This document shows positions 45,669 to 56,759 of a stretch of DNA of 64,000 nt, one piece after another. How positions within the stretch are numbered: position 1 is the stretch's first letter; each line of letters starts with the position of its first letter. The translations under genes and the position numbers were made by a program. Origin of the DNA: Sabellastarte sp. h YS-2021 (lineage: Eukaryota; Annelida; Polychaeta; Sabellida; Sabellidae); NCBI GenBank assembly GCA_964017235.1, contig OZ024933.1, forward strand, positions 62,788,255 to 62,852,254, written 5' to 3'. Under the pieces are notes generated by a model that saw nothing but the letters and a program-made list of their open reading frames with translations, had not been told where the DNA came from and ran no database searches.

Positions 45669-45722
45669 CCCCCCCCCCCCCCAAAAAAAAAAAATAAAAT
45701 AAAAAAATAAATAAATAAAAAA
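45669..45722. repeat. poly-C then A-rich tract
   Basis: Fourteen C followed by AAAAAAAAAAAATAAAATAA and further AAAT units. Immediately precedes the LINE fragment. Confidence 0.9.
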
Positions 45723-45819
45723 GGGTAAATCCTGGAGTTTGGAGTTGGGGCTCTGTTCTTAAATGATTCACTTCCTACTTTAACTGAGCATTATCAGTCT
45801 ATAAGATTGGTTCTACTTT

Positions 45820-46990
45820 GATATTAGCAAACTTTTGTTTGGCATTCCTCAAGGTTCTGTTTTGAGCCTGTTGTTTGGTGATTGGTAAACACAAAGGTAT
45901 AAAGTTTTACGTTTATGCAGACGATACCCAAGTTTATGTGAACTTGATCATGTAAATGAGTGGATGTGGACTAGCAAACTCAAACTGACAAGAAGAGTTT
46001 ATACTCTTTGGTTCAACAAGGCCAAAAGGGGTTTCAGTCTAGCAGCGCGTGCCGCAAAGACATCAGAGACTGCAGTAGTGCACCAAAGTGGTCACCCGTC
46101 CAAGTACTAACATAGCCCATTGCTGCTTCACTTCAATGAAGAGACAGATACTCATCACATTATGCCACAATTCATGAAAGTCCGGAGACAACTAAAAATA
46201 AATAAAAAATAAAGTGATTTCTAGAAGTGTGAGTCTCGCTGGAGCTTGCGTATAAAAAGACAGATGGATAAGTTGAAAGCATGACTCGCAAATGACATCT
46301 TTGGAAGTTGTCTCTGCCCAGCCGAGTCGGCCAAGAAGTTCAAAAAATGGTTTGACTCTAATTTGTCCTCATCTAAACATGTTTAGAGAGTCTGCAAAAG
46401 TTGTTTTCTGCAATTCTGTTACTTCAGACATGCATTGCGGTTTCCTACTTATGATACTTCTGTGCCTGGCTTATTGTAATTCATTTTTCAGTTTAATCTT
46501 TGTAAATTACAATGCATCCAAAACAGTGCAGCTAGAATTGTATCAAACTCCAATAGTAACTCCTGCATTGGTTTCCTTTTGAACATCATTCACTATTTGA
46601 AACAACTACACTAGTTAACAGGTTTCTTCACAATGGTTTTCCGAAGTATTTTTCTCCATATCTTTCTTCTTACAGTAGTTCTTACAGAACCAGGAACAGT
46701 GAGAGTGGTTGAAATTTTCTGGTGGTTCCAAAGTTCTACTCTTCTGCTCAAAGTCTGTCAAACAGTTTGATTATAGCTTTGCATTTGATGCCCCTAACCT
46801 CTAAACAGCTTAAAACCTACCTGTACACCAAGGCATGCCCACCCTAGTCTTAATTATCATCTGGTGTTCTCTCTAGTGCTTGACCTCTTTTCTGTCCCTG
46901 GATGTTGGAATTGGTTGACTTTCTTGGTGCTGTTTTTCCTAAGAGTGCCCTTTCGTTAGAGGAGACTATTAAAGGTCAATACATACACTT
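45820..46990 (+). pseudogene. decayed CR1-like LINE reverse transcriptase
   Basis: Pieces in different frames: FGIPQGSVLSLL (45837-45872) and FYVYADDTQVYV (45906-45942) are RT motifs with the catalytic YADD retained. MTSLEVVSAQPSRPRSSKN onward gives LCLAYCNSFF (the DYCNSLL position), NASKTVQLELYQTPIVTPAL (the NAAARLV...HITPLL position). Stops are frequent after 46580. A 5S-like segment at 46068-46170 interrupts it. The 3' end is near 46990. Confidence 0.72.
46068..46170 (-). repeat. 5S-rRNA-derived segment (SINE3-like)
   Basis: On the minus strand: TTGAAGTGAAGCAGCAATGG, GCTATGTTAGTACTTGGACG and GGTGACCACTTTGGTGCAC. This aligns with the internal promoter and 3' half of eukaryotic 5S rRNA (GAAGTTAAGCAACGTCGGGC ... 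GTTAGTACTTGGATGGGTGA). The stretch GTTAGTACTTGGACGGGTGA differs from the canonical sequence at one base. It lies inside the decayed LINE, so it is a 5S pseudogene or a 5S-headed SINE and not a functional 5S gene. Confidence 0.75.
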
Positions 46991-49684
46991 CCTGCTTGAG
47001 GGCAAACTGGGCAAAATAAAGTATATCTGCCTGATATAATTGACTTTATATCAATTGTATTTCGACTGAATGTATTTTTAGAACAGTCTCATCAGAGGCT
47101 ATGATCTATTTATAGTTTGGTGGTCCCTGAAGTACTTTTGGGGGTCTGGGGGGGGTCAACCCCCGGTTTTTACCGGTTTATAGTCGGTTCTGTACCTGTG
47201 AACCTGTTTTTTTGCAGGTTCTGGTAGTACAGTGAACTAGAGATACAGTTCCAATTATATAGAATTATTAATGTAGTTCTACCAGATTGATTTTAAAAAG
47301 TAAACATTATGTCATCTGCATACTATTGGTGGTCACTAGTATGGGTCACTCATGTCCTAGCTCTCACTTGAGCTCTATTTAAAGGTATTCCACCTGTATG
47401 GATGTTGCTTCATTTATTATAATATTAATAGTTGTGCTTAATTGGTATGTCTATACCAGTCTTCTCCCGCTGTTAAAGGTCAATTAGAATTGTAAGAAAG
47501 TGTAGTCTGTCGCCTGCTAGGTTTATCTCCATAGCCAGTCTGAGTACCCGTTTCTACTCCTGGTATGTGCAGAGTAAATTTCCAAGAACACAATCGCCGA
47601 GACACGCCCAAGAATAGATCCCTAGAACTGCCTCACTAAGGTCTAAAACCATATCCACAAGGCCACAGGGATCATATAAGTGACACATTTTTAATACAAA
47701 TGGCCATCAGTTCTGCACAACTTGCATGGTAGCCAAGGGTTTACTAGAAGTTCTGTTTCTTAATTTGTGAAATACAGCATTACTTTCAGCATTGCAGCAT
47801 GTCTAAGAGATTTGGTGTTGTTTCTGGTAAAACCCTGACCTCTAACCTGTGGAGTTGTGGGTTTGAAGCTCATTTCAGACCTTAAGATGGGATTCACTCG
47901 ATGATGGTTTAGTACCCATGCTGCTTTTTTCAGTGGAAAAGAGACGGGTATCGGCTGCCATTTGAATGATTGGGATTGGTAGTTACACTCCACAGCTTTG
48001 CCGATATAAGCTGATATATTAATATATATGTTCTTACTCTACTTATATAGTGCACATTTTGATATTATGTGACTTCTGAGATGATAAGTTTTATAAATTC
48101 ATGCTACTTTATGTAGAGCATATGCATCATTTCAACAGTTTAAAACATTCACTACCACAAACAAAATAAGTTTTTCCTTTTAAGAAAATTACTAATTATT
48201 ATTTTACATGATCACCGTTAATATTTAATGTTATAATGCCTATTATATATTTTCAAACTAACTTAAATCTATATAGTTGCAATTTATTACAAGTAGATAT
48301 AATTAATTTAATCATTTGAAAAACTCACTGAAGTCCTTGATACACAGCTAGCCGGACTAGGTGAAGATTCCAGTTGGTAATACCAGTCCCTTTTCGCCAA
48401 ATGGGACAGGTGCCAAGTCGAGGAAATGTAAGGATGTCTGAATTATCCCTGTCATTATATATTTTAACTTCTTGAAATATTTACAGTGTACTATTAAAAA
48501 AGATAAATGTGAATTAAATGTAAACAAGATTGGGCCAACTTCACCCCAATATGTGCCATTGGTCATACCACGAGCATTGATTGGGTATTTTCTGTTACAC
48601 CAATTTTCCTTATGCCACAGTTATTATGAAAACTTATCAAATGACACCCAATAATCTGAGAACTCTAGCAACTCCACCTACAATAAATGCATTTTCCAAA
48701 AGAAAAATTGTATCCCCAGATGACAGTACCTAATGGTGTTCTATAGATTTAAAAGGTTTGACCTATGTAATACTGCCATACTTTCATCAGTTAACTGTGA
48801 CATTATTGCTTTTTTCCACCCATACAAAGTTTTTATCAACTACAACCTCTGCCAAGTTCATATGCATGGGATGCTATCATTTCTGTGCATTTATTGAGAT
48901 TTTGTGAGAGGAAACGTCCATATTTGATTGGGCGTACTAAAATGTGAGTCTCGAAACGTGTGGAATGTTTTTTGCATTGGCAACCTCCCAATCTATGTAT
49001 TTTTATACCAACCAATGATTTAAGGATCCTAAACACTTAACTTGAATTGTAAAGCTCTGATCGCAAATTTTATAATATTTACCGTTGCACTAATATATTA
49101 CAGGCATAGAAATAAAACAAAATGTTTGGGTTTTTAATTGTCAGGCATTTAAAGGTGCAGGAGGATTGAAAATGAAATCTAGTAAAGCAAGATCATTGAT
49201 AGTCATTAGCTGTAGTGTGAACCCAGTGTCTTGTTGGTACTTAAGAGTTCTTTACCATGTGAACAAACCACTGTACCTAAGCCAGGTATTCATGCTGGGG
49301 TCTTCTGTATTGTACATGCGCAGGAATAAATAAAGTATGGACCTTTTATGGGTTGACGTAAAACAGTATCCCGAGAAGTTATTCTTAACAGAGAAAAATA
49401 GATAGCACTCTTTTCAGTACATACCCTGCCAATGCAGCCGAATATCCCCACATTGTAATTTCACCCAAATACTGCTTTTTGAATATGTTCAGTGTAGTCT
49501 TGACTAGAAGCCTGGAATCCTTGAAAATGCGACTGTTAAAAATTCAGGATTCTTGTATCCAGAATGTGATCCAATCTTTCCCAAAATCTAGTATATTCTG
49601 TCTTTGGTCAGATCTAACCCATATAACAAATTTCATGAAGAAGCGTTAATCAGTTTGAGAGTAATCACCAACACAGAATAACAC

Positions 49685-49686
<2 letters not shown>
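46991..49686. other. non-coding stretch
   Basis: No gene recognised. Some old repeat traces: TATCCCCAGATGACAGTACC at 48711 resembles the hairpin motif of 1096-1120, and GTGGAGTTGTGGGTTTGAAGC (47842) is weakly B-box-like. Neither is strong enough for a family call. Confidence 0.4.
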
Positions 49687-49738
<52 letters not shown>

Positions 49739-49741
49739 AAA
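49687..49741. repeat. poly-C then poly-A tract
   Basis: Twenty C followed by A-rich sequence with single G interruptions, the third instance of this C/A junction in the window. Confidence 0.92.
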
Positions 49742-49836
49742 GTAAAGTCTCTCTGACAAAGGTAACAATTCTGAAGATATTTCACATTCTATCATGTTAT
49801 GTCTGTGACAGTCTGAGAGGGAACTGTACAATTCTG

Positions 49837-49985
49837 CCCTTTGCCAAATCGGCCCCCGGCAAATCGGTCCCCTAAAAACTCAGCCCTGGGCAAGTTGGCC
49901 CCCTGATTAATAAAATAAAATAGAATGTAATAAAAGTACTTTTATAGCACTTAATCTCCATCATATGGCATACTCTAACACTGAC
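49837..49985 (-). repeat. left arm of an inverted repeat around the LINE-Harbinger block
   Basis: Read on the minus strand: GAGATTAAGTGCTATAAAAG, TACTTTTATTA, then GGGGACCGATTTGCC, GGGGGCCGATTTGGCAAAGG. The right arm at 57654-57786 reads GAGATAAAGTGCTATAAGAG, TTTTATTA, then a G run and GATTTGGCAAAGGG. The TATAAAAGTA tail resembles the CR1-like LINE tail at 41751. Confidence 0.6.
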
Positions 49986-50029
49986 AGATATATAGTAAGC
50001 TGAGTATATCAATTGATCATGTATTAGGT

Positions 50030-52090
50030 TATTAATAAAAGCAAATAAAGCAAAAACTTATATTAGAACAGTCACCATATTTTGAGTTTAATATATCTGA
50101 TGACCCACTTAATAAGCCTATCATGTATGATGGGGTTGAAAAGGTAATAAAGAAACTCCAAAAGAAAAAATTTGTTGGTTGGGATAATATACCTAACGAA
50201 ATAATAAAAAACAAGTCCCTTACAATGTTGCTGCTAAAATTCTTTCAAAAATATTTTGACAGCGGTCTTGTCCCATCAATATGGCTTAAATCAGTTATCA
50301 CACCCATTCCTAAACCTGGCATGAAAGACCCTTACACACCTTTAAACTACCGTGGGATTAGTTTAATCTCTTGTTTATCAAAAGTTTACTCTTCAATACT
50401 AAACAAACGCATTTCAGCTTACTGTAATAGGTCCAATATAATTGTTGATGAACAGAACGGCTTTAGGCCAGGTTGTTCCTGTGAGGAACATATTTTCACC
50501 TTAACAACTATCATAAGAAACCAATTTGCTAAATCTAAACCATTATTTACATCATTTATTGATTTGAAAAAAAGCATTTGACTGGGTGGATAGGGATTTG
50601 TTGATGTACAGGCTTCTTACTTATGGAATAAATGGAAAAATTTATAATGCCATTAAGTCCTTATATCAACATACTATGTCATCTGCCCGCTTAAATGAAT
50701 ATATGTCAGAATGGTTTCCAGTAACATCAGGTGTAAAACAGGGTGATAACCTGTCACCAATTCTTTTCTGTTTGTACATAAATGACTTAGCTCTGACACT
50801 CAAAGAAAATAATATTGGGGTAAATATAGATGGTCATACAATATGCATATTGCTATATGCAGACGGTATTGTTGTACTAGCAGAAAATGTAAAAGATCTG
50901 CAAACCCTTCTAGACATAACACAAGACTGGTGCTATAAATGGTAAATGAATATAAATGTTGAAAAATCAAAGATTATGCATTTCAGGCAATATAAGAAAA
51001 AACAATCAAACGTTAACTTTAGTTTTGTGGATACGCCCCTTCAATACTGTGAATCATATAAGTACTTAGGAATATATTTAGATCCCTACTTTAACTGTTG
51101 TATCAAGACACTGGCTGACTCGGGGGGGGGGGGGGGGGGGGGGGGGGGCACTGGGTTCATTGCTGTCAAAATTCAAACACCTTAAAGATGTAAGGTATAA
51201 AACATACACAAAGATGTATACTTCCCAAATTTCTACAATTCTTGAATACTGCTCTTCAATATGGGCCCATACTAAAGCATCAGAATGTGATCTTGTTCAA
51301 AATAGGACTATGCAATATTTTCTGGGAGTGCACGGGTTCACCCCCATTCCTGCTCTAAATGGGGAGATGGGTTGGTTACCTTGTAAGTTTAGGAGATATT
51401 TATGTGCAATCAGATTTTGGAATAGACTTCACAAAATGGATAACTGCCGGTTAACTAAAGTAGTGTTCCTCTGGGATCTTAAAAATCTTAAATCAAACTG
51501 GTCAGAAAATGTCAAAAATATTTTCAGTTATTTGGATATGACAGAAGACTTTATGCATCAGAATATAGTTAATCTCAAAATAGTAAAATCAAAATTGTTC
51601 AATGTAGCAGAAAAAGAGTGGAGAGCAGGTGTGATATCAAAGCCAAAACTTAGAAATTATGAGATATTTAAAACTGATCTACAACCAGCCAATTATCTTC
51701 AAAATTTTATGCCTAAATTTAAAAGATCACTCTTTGCACAATTTAGGACTGGTGTATTGCCCTTGCGCATAGAAACTGGTCGTTACCACTTAACCAAGGA
51801 TCCTAAATCAAAAACATACAGAAAACTCAATGTAGAAGAACAAACATACCTGGTTTGCAATATGAATTCAGTAGAAGATGAAATTCACTTTTTATGTCAT
51901 TGTCCCATGTATCAAGAACAAAGAAAATTATTGTTTTCTAAAATAACACAAGTTTACAAAGATTTCTTAAACATGTCTAATGAGGAACAATTGTCTTTGA
52001 TATTTAATAATTTTGAAAAACATCTAATTGTTTATCTTTATGATTCATGGAATATTCGTAAAAAAATTATCAATAAATAAAGAGCTGAAC
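50030..52090 (+). pseudogene. LINE reverse transcriptase, 5'-truncated and broken
   Basis: The frame reads FVGWDNIPNEIIKN, DPYTPLNYRGISLISCLSKV, DEQNGFRPGCSCEEHIFTL and FIDLKK, then a one-base excess in an A run (50567-50573) shifts the frame before the expected AFDWVDRDLL. The next frames give SGVKQGDNLSPILFCLYIND, the active-site box LLYADGIVVLAEN (YADG in place of YADD), a TAA at 50943-50945, a 27-base G run at 51122-51148, and SKFKHLKDVRYKTYTKMYTS onward to a Cys/His end CHCPMYQEQRKLLF and the stop at 52080. The clade was not assigned. The 3' UTR continues at 57141 after the Harbinger insertion. Confidence 0.88.
51122..51148. repeat. 27-base poly-G run within LINE coding sequence
   Basis: Uninterrupted G run between ...LAD-S and SLLSKFKHLK of the LINE frame. 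The longest homopolymer in the window. Confidence 0.95.
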
Positions 52091-52139
52091 AAAAGATATG
52101 TGGGTGTTCCACCACACGACTAAGGCTCCCGATTAAGGG

Positions 52140-52680
52140 TTTTGGGGGGTCGGTTTGAAATATTTGCTTAGTCCCAGGCTTCCTGTAAGGATCGGTTGTG
52201 GTCGGTTGAGGCCGTGTGAAAAATCAAACATGTTTGATATTTCACACGACTACAACCGATTCATATTTCCCGCCGTCAACAAAATGTCCAGTCCCAGGCG
52301 TCCTCAGGCCTCCTCAGACCCAAATTTACAGAGTCGGTTGTTGTCCCAGGCGTCCTGCGACCCTTAGTCCCAGACCTCCGTAGCTTAGTCCCAGGCGGCC
52401 GGTTCTTAATCCCAGACTCAAATATGATGCGTATGAATTTCATGCGTCTGAAAGTGAGTCGGTTTCATTAGTCCTCGGAAGCCTCAGACCGTCTGCGGTG
52501 TCCTGCGACCCAAAAATCAAGGTCTGGGACTAAGAACCGACTAAGGGTAACCGACCCTAACCAATCCAAACCGGCCTCCACAGGACGCCTGGGACCACGC
52601 ATTTTCAGTCTGCGGCGTCCTGGGGACGCCCCAGGCGGCCTGGGACTAACAACCGATTAAGAACCGACTGTTTTCCGCGC
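52140..52680. repeat. left subterminal GC-rich repeats of the Harbinger element
   Basis: Many copies of GTCCCAGGCGTCC / GTCCCAGAC / CTTAGTCCCAG and of CGGTTGT/CGGTTCTTA, in both orientations. The same words fill 56760-57110 at the other end. Likely transposase or MADF-protein binding sites; that is inference. Confidence 0.7.
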
Positions 52681-52718
52681 GTTGGAAATTAAAACGAGGC
52701 AATGAGCAGGTCTGGGAC

Positions 52719-52726
52719 TATATAAG
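52719..52726 (+). promoter_or_regulatory. TATA box of the MADF/Myb-like gene
   Basis: TATATAAG lies 182 bases upstream of the ATG at 52901 in GC-rich surroundings (GGGACTATATAAGCGACCGC), a standard position for a core promoter with a start site near 52750. Confidence 0.6.
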
Positions 52727-52900
52727 CGACCGCGCACACTTTGTCATTGTTACTGACTGTTTGGCTACTGAGAGACGTGTGTCACTGATTTGTAGGGGTT
52801 TTCAATTTTTATTTTACATTTTATATACTTGAGCTTAAGGCAAATTTCACAGTTAGGAGACACATTTTACTATTTTTTTTATTATTTTGTCGACTGGATC

Positions 52901-54124
52901 ATGAGAAAAGAGAAAGGAGGGAAGAGAGGAAGGAAAAAGATGGATGAGAGGGAGAAGGAAAGTCAAGTAGAGGAGAGGAGTGAAGTTATTACAGAAGAAG
53001 GAAGTGAGAGGAGAGAGGAGGAGGAGATTCAGGAAGATCCAGCTATTGGGGAAGCTGTGGCAGAAGAAGAAGAGAGGTGTGAGGAAGATCCGGAGTGCCA
53101 TTCTTCAGCCAAGAGAGCCAGGCTGTGTGCCACTTTTACAGACAGTGATGAAGTTTCCATTGTAGAATTCGTCAAGCTGCACCCTGAACTGTATGACAAG
53201 GAACATTCACGTTTCCACGACAGGAACAGAAGAGAGGCTCTCTGGGCAGAAATATCTGCAGAACTTAAGCTCCAGCCCTTTGATGTGAGAAGGTGGTTTG
53301 AGTCCCAGCGAACCCGTTATGGAAAGCTGTCTAAGCTCCAATCTGGCCAAGCCCCGAGGGAGATGACCAAGAGACAGTCCTGGGTCTACCAACAGATGGG
53401 TTTTCTTAAAACCCACATCAGAAGAAAGGGGGCCAATAGAAGTTCAGGTTTTGAGGCCAGTCCAAATACCAGCAAGCAGGACGAATCACGTGGGTCAACT
53501 ACTGACACAGAACACCTCGAGTCCAGTGTCCTGAGGGAGAGGAGTCAGTCCATCATTACATCAACACCCGTTTCAACTACAGACTCCAAGATTCTCGAAC
53601 ACTTTGAGCAGATGAGGACACTTATCTCAGGTTTTCTGCATCAGAAGTCAGACAGGCAGCCCTTCTTTGACTACGTGGCATCAGAGGCCGAAAAGATGAC
53701 TCAAGAAGAATTTGAAGAATTAAAGGGCAAGATATTCAGAGATATCGAAAATATTAAGAGTAACCGCAGACGTCAGCCATTGCCCAGAAGATCAGCCACT
53801 GTTACCACGGAGTCCCAGAGGGTCGGCCTACTGCCAACAACCACTCCACAGGCGTCAAGTTCCACTCAAGCAGCAGCTAGCAGCAGTTTTGTGTACTATA
53901 CACCAAGCCCCATTGGCTTCAGCAACCCTACATCTGTCCTAACTGTACAGGACGAAGGGAGCAGACACAATCTGAGTGGAATCTTAAGCCAGCTACCAGA
54001 TCTGACATCAACACAGATCGTCGAGCAGCCTCAGCAGCAGCAGCAGCAGCAACAACCGCAGCAGCAGCTCTTTACTATCACCACTTCAGCACTGCCTCAA
54101 CAGCAGCAGCAGCCTCCTCAGTAG
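52901..54124 (+). CDS. Harbinger accessory DNA-binding protein (MADF/Myb-like)
   Basis: 407 residues from the first ATG (MRKEKGGKRGRKKMDEREKE). A highly acidic/basic N-terminal region contains a nuclear-localisation-like KRGRKK. A MADF/Myb-SANT-like domain follows at about residues 85-145: FVKLHPELYDKEHSRFHDRN, EALWAEISAELKLQPFDVRR, WFESQRTRYGKL. Then come a Ser/Thr-rich linker, a helical segment (KILEHFEQMRTLISGF, YVASEAEKMTQEEFEELKGK) and a Gln-rich tail (QPQQQQQQQQPQQQ). In Harbinger transposons this partner binds the ends and carries the transposase to the nucleus. It is convergent with the transposase gene. Confidence 0.85.
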   Translation: MRKEKGGKRGRKKMDEREKESQVEERSEVITEEGSERREEEEIQEDPAIGEAVAEEEERCEEDPECHSSAKRARLCATFTDSDEVSIVEFVKLHPELYDKEHSRFHDRNRREALWAEISAELKLQPFDVRRWFESQRTRYGKLSKLQSGQAPREMTKRQSWVYQQMGFLKTHIRRKGANRSSGFEASPNTSKQDESRGSTTDTEHLESSVLRERSQSIITSTPVSTTDSKILEHFEQMRTLISGFLHQKSDRQPFFDYVASEAEKMTQEEFEELKGKIFRDIENIKSNRRRQPLPRRSATVTTESQRVGLLPTTTPQASSSTQAAASSSFVYYTPSPIGFSNPTSVLTVQDEGSRHNLSGILSQLPDLTSTQIVEQPQQQQQQQQPQQQLFTITTSALPQQQQQPPQ

Positions 54125-54961
54125 CCATCCAGTCAGGGCGGGTCTTTGACCTGCCAGGCCCTTTTCAGGGCCACCAAATCTTCCAAAAACAATTATTCAG
54201 CTACGTGTTCTTCCAATTCCCCTCCCAAAACAAAAAAGTTCAGTACAAATACTTATCACAAGAAAAAAAAAATTAAAGTCCAACACTTACACCACCCCAA
54301 ACATGAAACAAATAACCCATGGTACTACACATAACCAAAAAGGCCACATAAAAAAAATATTAAAAGTAACTCCCAATATGGCCATTAATCAGCCCATTTT
54401 TAGATTAAAATCCATGGGATAGTTTAAAATCTGTAATTGAAAAGTCCAACACTTGCACCTTCCCTAGAATTAAAAGGCATAATTACATACTTACCAACCC
54501 ACAAACAGACAAACCCAATACCAAACATAACCCCCAAATAACAAACCCAGTACCAAACCTAATACCCAACTACCCCAAAAAAACCCAACCCCATTAACCA
54601 CCAACCAACAAACACCCAAACCCAAAAGTAAATAGAACCCATGCCAACGAACTGACAAACTATTTAGCAAACACAATCCCCCATTATTGAAAGCAAAACT
54701 AGTTCCATGGTTATATTTTCCAAATTTTTGTGATTAGAAATGAATATTTAAAATTGAATATTTCCATAAAAAAATTTCTGCTACAAATAAGTTTCCCAGC
54801 CATGAAAAAAGAAAAATGTTTAAATTATGATGTGGATTTGAAAATATATAAAATAATTATTCAATTTAGGATATTATGTGTCACTTTGTGTTTCGCTTTT
54901 GTTTAACAGTGGGTTTGTCTGTTTGTTGGGTGAGTAAGTTGTGTTTGTCTGTTTGTCTGTC
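54125..54961. other. Harbinger intergenic region
   Basis: Non-coding sequence between the two convergent genes. A-rich phrases (AAAAAAAATTAAAGTCCAAC) and a C/A-rich strand (AAACCCAATACCAAACATAA) dominate, with no recognised signal. Confidence 0.5.
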
Positions 54962-55262
54962 TGAACAAGTTATGTTTGGCATGGGGTTTGTCTGTTTGTC
55001 TGTCTGAACAAGTTATGTTTGGCATGGGGTTTGTCTGTTTGTCCGTCTCGACAAGTTATGTTTGGCATGGGGTTTGTCTGTTTGTCCGTCTCGACAAGTT
55101 ATGTTTGGCATGGAGTTTGTCTGTTTGTCCGTCTCGACAGGTTATGTTTGGCATGGGGTTTGTCTGTTTGTCCGTCTCAACAAGTTATGTTTGGCATGGG
55201 GTTTGTCTGTTTGTCCGTCTCAACAAGTTATGCTTGGCATGGGATTTGTCTGTTTGTCCACA
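54962..55262. repeat. 43-bp minisatellite, seven units, inside Harbinger
   Basis: ATGTTTGGCATGGGGTTTGT recurs at 54972, 55015, 55058, 55101, 55144, 55187 and (ATGCTTGG) 55230, each followed by CTGTTTGTCCGTCTCGACAA or a variant. Because 43 is not a multiple of three, open frames in all three phases are translations of the same unit and not genes. Confidence 0.95.
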
Positions 55263-55351
55263 TAGCTGATTAATTGTTTTTGGAATATTTGGTAGTCCTG
55301 AAAAGGACTGTTATAGTTAGTCCTGAAAAGGACTGTTTACTGCAACAGGAC

Positions 55352-56668
55352 TTATATTCTGCCATCTTGCCAGGCCACTGCTCCCTCATTATTGAAGTAG
55401 TCCTTCAGGTAATCCCTCTGTCTTTTGGCCTCTCTAGCAGGGTTTCTGTCTTGGCCACCACCAGCAGCACCACCAATCAATCCACAATCACCAGGCACAT
55501 CATCATCATCATCATCCCCCCCAGGCTGCTGACCAGCAGGTTGACCTTGATACTGGCTTCTGAGTATATTGTGCAGAACCACACAGGTCATGACCACTTC
55601 TCTAACTGTTTCTGGGGGTAGTTCAATGGTGGTCCTCATGACTCTAAATCTTGACACAAGGATGCCAAAAGCGTTCTCCACAACTCTCCTGCCCCTTGAT
55701 ATTCTGTAGTTGGCAATCCTTTCCTCCCTTGTTAACAGCCTTCTGCCATAGGGTTTCATGAGCCAGGTCTTCAGGGCAAAGGCATCATCTGCCAAAATGA
55801 AGTAGGGGACATCTCTACCACCCTGTGTTATAGGAGCTGGGTCAGGGAAGCCTATCCTGCCATCTTCAATCCTCCTCTTCAGCTGAGAGGCATTAAATAT
55901 CTGGGCATCTGAGCAAGACCCTTCTGTACCCACATCCACCCATCTGAATTTGTACTGTCCATCTACCAAGGCCAACATGACAATGGAAAAGAACCCCTTG
56001 TAGTTGTGGTAGAGGGCTCCAGAGTTCTTGGGTTTCTTCAGGGCCACATGCTTTCCATCCAGGGCTCCCAGGGCATGTGGAACATTCCACCTGATCCTGA
56101 ATTCCCTTTCCAGTTCTTTCCACTCATCTGGAGTAGTAGGACATTTGAGGTACTCTCTGGTGAACTCATCCTGGATGGCCCTGCAGACCTCTGGTAGAAA
56201 CTTGGAAATGGTGGATCTGCCAACCCTGAACTGACAGGATAATGATGTGTATGACTCTCCAGTGGCCAGATATCTGATGGTGAGGGCTAACTTCTCCCCA
56301 ACACTGATAGGAGCTCTGTAGTTGGTGGCCTGCCTGGCTAGACGTGGTTCCAGTCTGGTCTTCATCATTTCAAAGAATTCTGGGGTCATCCTCATGTAGT
56401 TGGTGAATCCTGGAATGTCTGTGGCATACAGATCAGCCATAATGTTGTGGTAGGCCCCCCTCTCCTCTCTCTGCAGTAGCCATGGCCTGACCCACATGTT
56501 GTGCCTTCTTCTAGGTCTCTGTATGGGTGCTGGTGGTGGTGGTGGTGGTGGTGGTGGTGGTTGCTGTGCTTGACGTAAAAAATGGAAATACATGATTATT
56601 TGTAACTGAATAAAAACCAAAAAAGCCCTAAGTTGTTGTTGAATCTGTCTTCCATTAAAAGGTGGCAT
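55352..56668 (-). CDS. Harbinger DDE transposase
   Basis: 438 residues from the ATG at 56668 (MPPFNGRQIQQQ). A proline run (ten Pro, encoded by GGTGGT repeats at about 56529-56561) precedes the helix-turn-helix-like region (SVGEKLALTIRYLATGESYT, SLSCQFRVGRSTISKFLPEV). The DDE_4 domain shows LGALDGKHVALKKP (first Asp), PYFILADDAFALKTWLMKPY (second Asp) and RRVVENAFGILVSRFRVMRT (Glu), all present. The C-terminal part has a poly-Asp stretch (GGDDDDDDVPG). Length and order fit PIF/Harbinger transposases. No disruption found; an A/T-rich TATATATATATA near 56720 lies upstream of the start. Confidence 0.93.
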   Translation of the reverse strand: MPPFNGRQIQQQLRAFLVFIQLQIIMYFHFLRQAQQPPPPPPPPPPAPIQRPRRRHNMWVRPWLLQREERGAYHNIMADLYATDIPGFTNYMRMTPEFFEMMKTRLEPRLARQATNYRAPISVGEKLALTIRYLATGESYTSLSCQFRVGRSTISKFLPEVCRAIQDEFTREYLKCPTTPDEWKELEREFRIRWNVPHALGALDGKHVALKKPKNSGALYHNYKGFFSIVMLALVDGQYKFRWVDVGTEGSCSDAQIFNASQLKRRIEDGRIGFPDPAPITQGGRDVPYFILADDAFALKTWLMKPYGRRLLTREERIANYRISRGRRVVENAFGILVSRFRVMRTTIELPPETVREVVMTCVVLHNILRSQYQGQPAGQQPGGDDDDDDVPGDCGLIGGAAGGGQDRNPAREAKRQRDYLKDYFNNEGAVAWQDGRI

Positions 56669-56759
56669 CCTGGTGTGTTCCTAGAAAAGCAATGATGATT
56701 AGATCGCAAATTTTATATATATATACCCAGAAAATCCAGCAACTTTGCAAAACAATAAT

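Noticed and set aside
46068-46170. Functional 5S rRNA gene
   Set aside because: Only the internal part matches; the 5' third is strongly diverged and the segment is embedded in a LINE.
52853-53101. Minus-strand hydrophobic open frame
   Set aside because: Antisense shadow of the acidic/basic N-terminal region of the MADF/Myb-like protein.
54976-55273. Overlapping open frames reading MAWGLSVCPSRQVMFG repeats
   Set aside because: The 43-bp minisatellite is readable in every frame; a protein-coding repeat would keep one frame.
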